NCBI GenBank assembly: GCA_937926175.1
Contig: CALANV010000030.1
Coordinates: 124,001 to 188,000 of the forward strand
Length of the DNA: 64,000 nucleotides
Origin: an uncultured Rhodospirillales bacterium
Lineage (GTDB): Bacteria > Pseudomonadota > Alphaproteobacteria > CACIAM-22H2
Direction: 5' to 3'
Position numbers and translations under genes: made by a program. Below are positions 54,219 to 61,737 of the stretch, piece by piece (positions within the stretch are counted from its first letter, which is position 1; each line of letters begins with the position of its first letter). The notes beneath the pieces were generated by a model. That model had not been told where the DNA came from. It saw only the letters and a list, made by a program, of their open reading frames with translations, and did not search any database.

Positions 54219-55978
54219 CAAAGTTCCTCCGCCTCGTTGGAATCGGCCGCTTCATCCATTGCCGAATCGAACGCGGCATCGGCCTCGCCGGTGCCGACGG
54301 GTTCCTTGCCGCCGCGCACCGCCTCGATCGCTGCGCCCGGGAACGCGGCGAGCACCGCCGCGACCAGCGGATGGCGCGCCGCCGCCGCCTTTTGGGCGGC
54401 GATCCGTGCCGCCGCCTGTTCGGCCAGGGTCGGCTGTCCCGGTTCGCTCGACAGCACGACCATCCAGCGCCGGCCCGTCCAGCGTTCGAGAAGTGTCATC
54501 AGCTTCGACGCGAAATCCCGCGGCGTATCCGGCGCGCGGATTTCGATCCTGCCGGGTTCGAAACGGACGAGATGAACGTTGTTGACGAGCAGGCCGTGCA
54601 GAATTCCTTCGCGTTTCGACGCGAACAGATCCACGACCTCGACAAAGCTCTTCGGATCGGGCCTCGTGGCTTCGGCCGTCGTCGGCGGCACGCTGGGCTC
54701 CGGCGCCGGGGCCGGCTCGACAAGTCGGGCCTGCGCCGCGCCGTTCCCGCCGCGCGCAAGCGGCGCCGCCGCGGCCGGGCGCGCATCCGGCCCCGGGGCG
54801 GTCGTCGCCGCCCCGCTCCTGAGCGACTGTATCATCTCGGCGGGCGACGGCAGCTCGGCCGCGTAGGCAAGGCGCACGATGATCATTTCGGCCGCGGCGA
54901 GCGGCACCGGCGCGGTCTGTGCCTCGCCAAGGCCCTTGAGCAGCATCTGCCAGGTCCGCGTAAGCACGGAAACACCGAGTGCGGCCGCCAGCTCGCGGCC
55001 GCGCGCGCGCTCGGCCTCGGGCACGCTCACGTCGTCGGCGAGCTCCGGCGCGATCTTGAGGCGCGTGAGCCAGTGGGTAAGCTCGAGCAAGTCCTGCAGG
55101 ACGACGATAGGATCGGCGCCGGCCTGATAGAGTTCGCGCAGCAGTTTCAGTGCCGCCGGCATCGCACCGCTCATCACGGCCTGGAACAGATCGAAGATCT
55201 GCGTGCGATCAGCGAGCCCCAGCAGCTCGCGGACCTGCGCTTCGTCGACCTTGCCGTCGGCATGCGCCAGCGCACGGTCGAGAAGCGAAAGACCATCGCG
55301 TACCGAGCCGTCGGCAGCGCGCGCGAGCAGGGCCGCAGCACCCGCGGAGATCTCCCGTCCCTCCTTCTCGGCGATTCCGGCGAGATGGCGCGCCAGCGTC
55401 GCCTGATCGACCCGGCGCAGGTCGAAGCGTTGGCATCGCGACAGCACCGTGATCGGCACCTTGCGGATCTCGGTCGTCGCAAAGACGAACTTGACGTGCT
55501 CGGGCGGCTCCTCGAGCGTCTTCAACAGGGCGTTGAAGGCGCTCTTCGAGAGCATGTGCACTTCGTCGACGATGTAGACCTTGTAGCGCGCCGAGACCGG
55601 GCGATAGCGGACACCGTCGATGAGTTCGCGAATGCCGTCGACGCCGGTACGGCTCGCGGCGTCCATCTCGATCACGTCGATATGGCGATCCTCGGCGATC
55701 GCCACGCAGTGTTCGCACACGCCGCAGGGATCGATCGTCGGCCCGCCCTTGCCGTCGGGGCCAACACAGTTGAGCACGCGCGCAATGATGCGTGCCGTCG
55801 TCGTCTTCCCGACGCCGCGCACCCCGGTCAGCACGAAGGCATGCGCGAGCCGGCCGGCCGCGATCGCGTTCGACAGGGTGCGCACCATCGCCTCCTGGCC
55901 GATCAGGTCGGCGAAGCGTGACGGGCGGTATTTGCGCGCCAGCACGCGGTAAGGAGCGGTGGGCTGGGCGTCTGTCAT
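54218..55978 (-). CDS. dnaX: DNA polymerase III subunits gamma and tau (DnaX)
   Basis: From ATG 55978 the 586 residues carry the clamp-loader AAA+ domain: YRVLARKYRPSRFADLIGQE, Walker A GVRGVGKTTTA, the four-Cys zinc module (LNCVGPDG, then DPCGVCEHC), Walker B VDEVHMLSKSAFNALLKTLE and sensor region DGSVRDGLSLLDRAL. Pro/Ala-rich linker and C-terminal tau-like domains follow. I see no obvious slippery A-run for a gamma frameshift. The 4.5S RNA gene lies just upstream, a common alphaproteobacterial order. Confidence 0.95.
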   Translation of the reverse strand: MTDAQPTAPYRVLARKYRPSRFADLIGQEAMVRTLSNAIAAGRLAHAFVLTGVRGVGKTTTARIIARVLNCVGPDGKGGPTIDPCGVCEHCVAIAEDRHIDVIEMDAASRTGVDGIRELIDGVRYRPVSARYKVYIVDEVHMLSKSAFNALLKTLEEPPEHVKFVFATTEIRKVPITVLSRCQRFDLRRVDQATLARHLAGIAEKEGREISAGAAALLARAADGSVRDGLSLLDRALAHADGKVDEAQVRELLGLADRTQIFDLFQAVMSGAMPAALKLLRELYQAGADPIVVLQDLLELTHWLTRLKIAPELADDVSVPEAERARGRELAAALGVSVLTRTWQMLLKGLGEAQTAPVPLAAAEMIIVRLAYAAELPSPAEMIQSLRSGAATTAPGPDARPAAAAPLARGGNGAAQARLVEPAPAPEPSVPPTTAEATRPDPKSFVEVVDLFASKREGILHGLLVNNVHLVRFEPGRIEIRAPDTPRDFASKLMTLLERWTGRRWMVVLSSEPGQPTLAEQAAARIAAQKAAAARHPLVAAVLAAFPGAAIEAVRGGKEPVGTGEADAAFDSAMDEAADSNEAEEL

Positions 55979-56001
55979 GCAGCGCGGACAGGAATGAAAG
56001 G

Positions 56002-56105
56002 GGTGGGAGGCTGGACCATGACCCGGACCGGAACTCGTTACGGCTGCTTCCTCTCGGACCTGGCCGGGTTGGCGAGGGATCCGTCCACGGCCAACCTCCC
56101 GGCCC
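56002..56105 (-). ncRNA. ffs: Signal recognition particle 4.5S RNA (small SRP RNA)
   Basis: Read on the minus strand, this 104-base segment has the SRP RNA apical domain: CCAGGTCCGAGAGGAAGCAG with the GGAA-type tetraloop and the asymmetric-loop AGCAG. The closing stem pairs the 5' GGGCCGGGAGG end with the CCAGCCTCCCACCC 3' end. A short T-rich CTTTCATT follows. Exact ends are estimated. It sits between nudC and dnaX. Confidence 0.88.
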
Positions 56106-56225
56106 ACTATATCAGGTTTCGCCGCCCGAAGGGCAACCCCCAGGGCAACGACAAAATACGGAAGAATTTCATGATCGTGCCTGCGCCATTGCCGAGAATC
56201 CCGGCGCCGGGCATAAACCTCGCCG

Positions 56226-57131
56226 ATGAGATCGCCCAATTTCTATGCCGGCCTCGAGCTTGAGCGATGGTCGGAGCGGCGCCGCGACGAGAGCTGGCTT
56301 GCCGCCCGGCTGGCGGCGCGTGAGACGCGAATCGTGCCGGTCTGGCGCACGAAGAATCTCGTGCGCGAAGGGGCCACACCCACGGCGGTTTTCCTCGAAG
56401 TCAGCCAGTGCACGGGCGTGTTGCACGACCCGATCTTCCTGGGCGAAGGGGGTGGAACCTCGTACTTCGCCATCGATCTGTCGCCACTCGACGAGCCGGC
56501 GCTTGCGGCCGTCGTCAACGGCCAGGGCAACTTCGTCGACCTGCGGGCGGTCGGCGCCCTGATCGATCGCCAGCACGGCGCGCTGCTCGCCTATGCGCGC
56601 GGCATCGTCCATTGGCATGCCCGGAGTCGCTTCTGCAGCGTGTGCGGGGCACCGACGCAGAGCGCGATCGGCGGGCATGTGCGCAAATGCACGAATGCCG
56701 CCTGCGGCGCCGATCACTTTCCGCGCACCGATCCCGCGGTCATCATGCTGGTTACCGACGGGGATCGGTGCCTCCTCGCACGGCAGAAGCAGTGGCCCCA
56801 GCGCATGTTCTCGACGCTTGCCGGTTTCGTCGAACCGGGCGAAAGCCTCGAGGACGCGGTCGCGCGCGAAGTGCGCGAGGAAGCGGGCATCGAAGTCACC
56901 GACATCCGCTACCACTCGTCGCAGCCCTGGCCCTTCCCCTCTTCGCTGATGTTGGGGTTCATCGCCCGTGCCGCCACCACCGAACTCCGCCTCGACCGGG
57001 ACGAGCTCGAGGACGGCGGCTGGTTCACGCGCGAATTCCTGCGCCAGCCGCACGCCCCGGAAGTGTTCCGGCTGCCGCGACACGATTCGATCGCGCGCCG
57101 CCTGATCCAGGACTGGCTCGACGACGCTTAG
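56226..57131 (+). CDS. nudC: NADH pyrophosphatase / mRNA decapping hydrolase NudC
   Basis: The 301 residues contain the NudC zinc ribbon (C137, C140, C155, C160 in CSVCG and CTNAACG), the Nudix box GFVEPGESLEDAVAREVREE (200-222 region) and the NADH-specific motif SQPWPFPSSLM at about 232. It cleaves NAD(H) and removes NAD caps from RNA. ATG 56226 gives a length typical of alphaproteobacterial homologues. It is divergent from dnaX and ffs. Confidence 0.92.
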   Translation: MRSPNFYAGLELERWSERRRDESWLAARLAARETRIVPVWRTKNLVREGATPTAVFLEVSQCTGVLHDPIFLGEGGGTSYFAIDLSPLDEPALAAVVNGQGNFVDLRAVGALIDRQHGALLAYARGIVHWHARSRFCSVCGAPTQSAIGGHVRKCTNAACGADHFPRTDPAVIMLVTDGDRCLLARQKQWPQRMFSTLAGFVEPGESLEDAVAREVREEAGIEVTDIRYHSSQPWPFPSSLMLGFIARAATTELRLDRDELEDGGWFTREFLRQPHAPEVFRLPRHDSIARRLIQDWLDDA

Positions 57132-57238
57132 CGCGCGGATCCTTGCCCCAAGTCGCCGGTTCCGACGCCGCCTGCGTGGAACCGGTGGTGCGCCTGACCG
57201 TTGGCGTTCCGGGTTTTCGAGCCGAGGAGCGCGCGCCG

Positions 57239-57697
57239 ATGGACATCTATCAGGTGATCAAACAGGACAATGACCGGATGAGGGCCATGCTCGAGGAGCT
57301 GTGCGCGACCGGAAATAGCGACGCGACGCGGCGCGAGGAACTTTTTTTCCCGTTCAAGAATGAGCTGCTGATGCATCAGCACGTTGAGGAGGCCGTCGTC
57401 TACCACCGCCTGAAGGAAATCGGCGAGACGCGCGCCGAGGCGCTCAAGGCCATCAACGAGCACCACCTCGCCGACGTGCTGGCCGAGGAGCTGGCGGTCA
57501 TGCCGAAGGACAGCGACGAATGGTTCGCGAAGTTCGGCGTCCTGCGCGAGCTGATCGACCATCACATGAACGAGGAAGAGGACGAGTTCTTCGCCGCGGC
57601 ACGCAAGGTGATCGATGCGCCCCTCGCGCGCGAGATGGCCGAACAGATGCGCGAGAAGAAGGAAGCGGGCCTCGCGGCCCTGCAGCCGATCGACTGA
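57239..57697 (+). CDS. Hemerythrin-domain protein
   Basis: ATG 57239 (GAGGAG upstream) gives 152 residues of four-helix hemerythrin/HHE type. Likely iron ligands are the His/Glu of QDNDRMRAMLEEL, LLMHQHVEEAVVYHRL, NEHHLADVLAEE and LIDHHMNEEEDEFF. Such proteins bind a di-iron centre and O2 or NO. The gene stands 107 bases after nudC, and the following 298 bases to ftsE hold no gene. Confidence 0.88.
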   Translation: MDIYQVIKQDNDRMRAMLEELCATGNSDATRREELFFPFKNELLMHQHVEEAVVYHRLKEIGETRAEALKAINEHHLADVLAEELAVMPKDSDEWFAKFGVLRELIDHHMNEEEDEFFAAARKVIDAPLAREMAEQMREKKEAGLAALQPID

Positions 57698-57995
57698 ACC
57701 CGCGCACCGGCCGCTCCGCACCGCATCCTGCCCCCGGAGCTTCGACGACCGGTGGGGTGGCCCCGATTCCGCCGATGCCGTCGTCACGGCGGCTGCGGTG
57801 CCGAGCCGCCCGGCGGCGCATGGGCGACCCCGCAACGGCAAGGCATTTGATTGATGCTATCGCGCCTCTGCGGCGAGAATCGGGCAGATAAGAGGCGCCC
57901 CGGCGAAATCCGCCGGCGCTGCCCGCGAGCGTATCGAAACTCTTACACTCCGCCCCGGCCCGTGCCATCCTCCGCCCGGCTTCGGGAGTTGCAGG

Positions 57996-58697
57996 GTGCA
58001 GCGGGATAACGATCAGCAGCCGGTCGTTCAGTTCGAAAGCGTGGGATTGCGCTATGGCGTCGGGCCCGAAGTTCTGCGCGATATCACGCTCGCGCTCGAA
58101 CCCGGCTCGTTCCACTTCCTGACCGGCGCCTCGGGCGCGGGCAAGTCGTCGCTCCTGCGTCTCATGTATCTTGCCCAACTGCCGACGCGCGGCCGGCTTA
58201 CGGTATTCGGCCGGAACGTCGCCACGACGCCGCGGCACGAGCTGCCGGCCCTCAGGCGGCGCATCGGCGTCGTGTTCCAGGATTTCCGGCTCCTCGACCA
58301 CCTTTCGGCCGTGGACAACGTCGCGCTGCCGCTGCGGCTTGCCGGCGCCGACGAGGACCAGATCCGAACCCATGTCGTGGAGCTTCTGACCTGGGTCGGA
58401 CTCGGCGATCAGCTCCATTCCAAGCCCATCACGCTTTCGGGCGGACAGAAGCAGCGCGTCGCCATCGCCCGCGCCGTGATCACCCGCCCGCGCCTGCTGC
58501 TCGCCGACGAGCCGACCGGAAATGTCGACGATCAGATCGCGGTCAGGCTTCTCTACCTGTTCGAAGAGCTGCACAAGATGGGGACGACCGTCGTCATCGC
58601 CACGCATAACGCAGCACTTGTCTCGCGCTTCGGCTATCCGGAGCTGCGCCTCGAGGGCGGCACCCTCACGCGGATCGAACGGCGAGGGGCCGCATGA
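57996..58697 (+). CDS. ftsE: Cell division ATP-binding protein FtsE
   Basis: GTG 57996 starts a 233-residue ABC ATPase: Walker A GASGAGKSSL at 44-53, Q-loop VVFQDFRLLDHLSAVDN, signature LSGGQKQR and Walker B LLLADEPTGNVD. FVFQDFxLL and the short form are FtsE-like. With FtsX it controls periplasmic peptidoglycan hydrolases at the division site. The stop overlaps the ftsX start (ATGA). Confidence 0.93.
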   Translation: MQRDNDQQPVVQFESVGLRYGVGPEVLRDITLALEPGSFHFLTGASGAGKSSLLRLMYLAQLPTRGRLTVFGRNVATTPRHELPALRRRIGVVFQDFRLLDHLSAVDNVALPLRLAGADEDQIRTHVVELLTWVGLGDQLHSKPITLSGGQKQRVAIARAVITRPRLLLADEPTGNVDDQIAVRLLYLFEELHKMGTTVVIATHNAALVSRFGYPELRLEGGTLTRIERRGAA

Positions 58698-59632
58698 GCA
58701 GCCGGCGGATCATGGACGTCGTGCGGCTGCGGCGGCGGCCACGCCCGCGGCCTTGGGGGCGCACCGATCTTGCGCTCACGACCGACGAAGGGCGTGCCTA
58801 TCTGCCCTGGGTGATCGGCATCATGTCGTTTCTGGCCGCGCTCGCGCTCGCCGCTGCCCTTGCGGTGTCGTCGACGGCAAACCGCTGGACCGCGGGTCTC
58901 ACCGGTACCTGGACGGTGGAAATCGCCGCTGATGCGACCGTCGACGACCGCAACGCGACGGACCGGCTCGCGGCCGTCCTCGACGTGCTGCGCAACACGC
59001 CGGGCGTCGTGCAGGCCGAACCGGTCGGCCGCGAGCAGCTCACGCGCATGATCGAGCCGTGGCTCGGCCCCGGCGCCAGCGCGCCGGATCTGCCGCTGCC
59101 GCAGCTCGTCGACGTGCGTCTCGCGCCCGATGCGCACATCGACCGCGACGCGCTCGCCCAGCGACTAGCCGCCGTGCCCGGCGTGACGATCGACGACCAT
59201 CACGGGTGGGTTCAGAGGCTCGTGCGGCTTGCCGATCTCGCCGTACTGTTTGCGCTCGTCGTCGTCGTTCTCATCGGCCTGGCCGCATCGGGAACCGTCG
59301 TGTTCGCGACCCGCGCCGGCCTTGCGGCTCACCAGGACGCCATCGAGATCCTTCACCTGATGGGCGCACACGATTCCCATATTGCGCGGCAATTCGCCCG
59401 CATGGTCCTGCGCCGCGGCGCGATCGGCGCCGTTCTGGGCGTGATTGCGGCCATCGCCATGTTCTACGCCATCGCCTGGGCCGCACGGACGATCGCGCCA
59501 TCGATCCTGCCGACGCTCCGGCTCGGCGCGCTCGACTGGGTGGCGATCGCGGCGCTGCCGTTCGCTGTGTCGGCCGTCGCGGCACTCACCGCATGGCAGA
59601 CCGTCATGCGCGCGTTGCGCAAAATGCTGTGA
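58694..59632 (+). CDS. ftsX: Cell division permease-like protein FtsX
   Basis: The 312 residues have a cytoplasmic Arg-rich N-terminus, TM1 (about 36-58), a periplasmic domain of about 115 residues (DVRLAPDAHIDRDALAQRLA) and three C-terminal helices with the FtsX-type segment AHQDAIEILHLMGAHDSHIA. It partners FtsE, whose gene overlaps by four bases. It transmits FtsE ATPase cycles to cell-wall hydrolase activators. Start of a run with gmhB, ydcF and plsC. Confidence 0.93.
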   Translation: MSSRRIMDVVRLRRRPRPRPWGRTDLALTTDEGRAYLPWVIGIMSFLAALALAAALAVSSTANRWTAGLTGTWTVEIAADATVDDRNATDRLAAVLDVLRNTPGVVQAEPVGREQLTRMIEPWLGPGASAPDLPLPQLVDVRLAPDAHIDRDALAQRLAAVPGVTIDDHHGWVQRLVRLADLAVLFALVVVVLIGLAASGTVVFATRAGLAAHQDAIEILHLMGAHDSHIARQFARMVLRRGAIGAVLGVIAAIAMFYAIAWAARTIAPSILPTLRLGALDWVAIAALPFAVSAVAALTAWQTVMRALRKML

Positions 59633-59639
59633 GGCGGCG

Positions 59640-60185
59640 ATGCGACTCGTCCTGATGGATCGCGACGGCGTTCTCAACGAGGACCGCCCGGACTTCGTCA
59701 AGCATCCGGGCGAGCTGGTGCTGATCCCGGGCGCGGCGGAAGCGGTCGCCCGCCTCAATCGCGCCGGCATCAAGGTCGCCGTCTGCACCAACCAGTCGTG
59801 CGTCGGCCGCGGCATCGTCCGGCCGGACATGCTCGAACAGATCCATGTGCATCTGCGCGAACGGCTCGCGCGCGCCGGCGCCCATGTCGACGCGATCTTC
59901 GTGTGCCCGCATGCGCCATGGGAACGATGCGCCTGCCGCAAGCCGGCGCCCGGCCTGCTGCGCGACGCCTTGCGCCGCTTCAGGGCCGATCCTGCCGAAG
60001 CGGTGATGATCGGCGACACGCGCCGTGACATGGAGGCCGCGGCCGCGGTCGGCTGTGCGCGCCATCTCGTCCGCACCGGCCAGGGCGCACGAACCCAGGC
60101 GGACGGGCTGCCGCGCGACGTTCTTCCCGTCGCGGTCCACGACGATCTGGCCGCCGCCGTCGCGGCACTGCTGGACGGACGATGA
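59640..60185 (+). CDS. gmhB: HAD-IIIA phosphatase, probable D-glycero-manno-heptose-1,7-bisphosphate 7-phosphatase (GmhB)
   Basis: ATG 59640 gives 181 residues. The HAD motif I is LVLMDRDGVLNEDRPDFVK, motif II CTNQSC, and motif III-IV KPAPGLLRDALRRF with IGDTRRDMEAAAAVG. The GmhB-type zinc finger CPHAPWERCACRKP is present. It dephosphorylates heptose bisphosphate in LPS inner-core synthesis, or a histidinol-phosphate-like substrate in related HADs. It sits 7 bases after ftsX and overlaps ydcF by four bases. Confidence 0.85.
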   Translation: MRLVLMDRDGVLNEDRPDFVKHPGELVLIPGAAEAVARLNRAGIKVAVCTNQSCVGRGIVRPDMLEQIHVHLRERLARAGAHVDAIFVCPHAPWERCACRKPAPGLLRDALRRFRADPAEAVMIGDTRRDMEAAAAVGCARHLVRTGQGARTQADGLPRDVLPVAVHDDLAAAVAALLDGR

Positions 60186-60808
60186 GACGACGGAAAACGA
60201 ACCGCGCGACATGGCGCATCGCCGCCGTCGCCGCGTCGACGGCGGCAGGCGCCTATCTCGCCGGGCTCGTCTGGTTCGCGGAGGCAATCCCCCGCGCGGG
60301 CAACGATGCCGGCGAGATCACCGATGCGATCGTCGTCCTTACGGGCGGCAAGTTGCGGCTCGAGGAGGGGCTGGCCCTGCTTGCCGAGGGACGCGCCAAG
60401 AAACTGCTGGTCTCCGGCGTCAATCGCGGCGTCGAGCTCAACGAGCTCCTGCGTGTCGCCGGTCAGCCGTCGGCCGAGCTTCTCTGCTGCATCGCGCTGG
60501 GCTATGAAGCCGACAACACGGCAGGCAATGCGTTCGAGACCCGTGCCTGGATGGAACGCGAGAATTTCCGTTCGCTTCGTCTCGTGACTTCGAACTATCA
60601 CATGCGGCGCAGCCTGCTCGAGTTCCGTCGGGCGATGCCGCACATACGCATCGTGCCCCATCCCGTCTTTCCGGAAGGCTTCAAGCGCGAGAACTGGTGG
60701 CAATGGCCGGGCACGCTCGCCCTGATCGCATCCGAGTATCACAAATATCTGGCGGCCCTCGCCCGCGCCTGGATCGAGCGTGCGGTCGAGGCGGTAAAGG
60801 CCTCATGA
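60182..60808 (+). CDS. YdcF-family (DUF218) membrane-anchored protein
   Basis: The 208-residue protein has an N-terminal helix (about 10-30) and a DUF218 domain: DAIVVLTGGKLRLEEGLALL, LVSGVNRGVELNELLRV, ALGYEADNTAGNAFETRAWM and LVTSNYHMRRSLLEFRRAM. DUF218 proteins (SanA/YdcF-like) are linked to envelope or cell-wall integrity. It overlaps gmhB (upstream) and plsC (downstream) by four bases each. Confidence 0.88.
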   Translation: MRRRKTNRATWRIAAVAASTAAGAYLAGLVWFAEAIPRAGNDAGEITDAIVVLTGGKLRLEEGLALLAEGRAKKLLVSGVNRGVELNELLRVAGQPSAELLCCIALGYEADNTAGNAFETRAWMERENFRSLRLVTSNYHMRRSLLEFRRAMPHIRIVPHPVFPEGFKRENWWQWPGTLALIASEYHKYLAALARAWIERAVEAVKAS

Positions 60809-61563
60809 TCCTGCTGCGCTCGGCCCTGTTCAACGTACTCTTCTTCGGGTGGACGGCACTCGCCCTCGTTCTTGCCCTGCCGCTCGTCCTCGCGCCGCGT
60901 TCCGTTCTGATGCGCGTCGCGCGGCACTGGGCGGCGAGTGTTGCATGGCTGCTGCGCGTCATCGTCGGTCTGCGCTTCGAGCTGCGCGGCGATGCGGATC
61001 TGCTCCGCCGTCCGGTGATCGTCGCCGCTAAGCACCAGTCCGCATGGGACACGTTCATCTTCTATCTGCTCGCGCGCGATCCGGCCTATGTGATGAAGAA
61101 GGAACTGATGGCGATCCCGCTCTACGGCTGGCTCGCGCGCAAGCAGCGCATGATCCCGATCGACCGACGCGGCGGCGGGTCGGCGCTGCGCCGGCTGCTG
61201 CGTGCGGCCGAAGACGCCATCGCGACGGGCCGCCAGGTGATCATCTTCCCGCAGGGCACGCGCGTGCGGCCGGGCGCGGCGGCACCTTATCAACCCGGCG
61301 TCGCCGCCCTCTACGGCAAGCTGAACTGCCCCGTCGTGCCGGTGGCCCTCGACTCGGGCCGCTTCTGGCCGCGCCGCAGCTTCCGCAAGCATCCCGGCAC
61401 CATCGTCGTCGAGGTGCTGGAGCCGATTGCGCCCGGCCTGCCGAAACCAGCCTTCATGGCCGAGCTGGAACGGCGTATCGAGACGGCGACGCGGCGCCTC
61501 GAACGCGATCCCACGCGCGGCCAGCCGACCGTCGATGGATCCGGCGACGGCGACCATCGATAG
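60805..61563 (+). CDS. 1-acyl-sn-glycerol-3-phosphate acyltransferase (PlsC-like)
   Basis: ATG 60805 gives 252 residues with an N-terminal membrane segment and the acyltransferase motifs: KHQSAWDT (HX4D), RGGGSALRRLLRAAEDA, FPQGTR (Gln in place of the more common Glu of FPEGTR) and PVVPVALDSGRFW. It makes phosphatidic acid from lysophosphatidic acid. Last gene of the ftsE-ftsX-gmhB-ydcF-plsC run. Confidence 0.9.
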   Translation: MILLRSALFNVLFFGWTALALVLALPLVLAPRSVLMRVARHWAASVAWLLRVIVGLRFELRGDADLLRRPVIVAAKHQSAWDTFIFYLLARDPAYVMKKELMAIPLYGWLARKQRMIPIDRRGGGSALRRLLRAAEDAIATGRQVIIFPQGTRVRPGAAAPYQPGVAALYGKLNCPVVPVALDSGRFWPRRSFRKHPGTIVVEVLEPIAPGLPKPAFMAELERRIETATRRLERDPTRGQPTVDGSGDGDHR

Positions 61564-61677
61564 ATCGGCTCGTCACCATTGGAAAATCGGAGACGCTTCC
61601 CAGGACGGTGTTGCTACCGGCTGGTTGACAGCGGTCAGCGCACGGAAACATAACCAGAACACCCGCGTTGACCCGGC

Positions 61678-61708
61678 GGGCGTCGCGCCCTAGACTTTTT
61701 TGTTTTCC
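61678..61708 (+). terminator. Intrinsic terminator upstream of nrdJ
   Basis: GGGCG (61678-61682) pairs with CGCCC (61686-61690) over a 3-base loop. TAGACTTTTTTGTTTT follows, a strong T-tract. It lies 115 bases past the plsC stop and 30 bases before nrdJ, so it ends the ftsE operon; the AT-rich tract may also be part of the nrdJ promoter. Confidence 0.65.
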
Positions 61709-61737
61709 ATCAACCGGATGTCTGTCTGTTCCGCGCC

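Noticed and set aside
54218..55978. Programmed frameshift site in dnaX
   Set aside because: No A-rich slippery heptamer noticed in the gene; the tau-to-gamma switch cannot be supported from sequence here.
61564..61737. Cobalamin riboswitch upstream of nrdJ
   Set aside because: No B12-box-like core or suitable length; only a short terminator-like stem and T-tract are visible.
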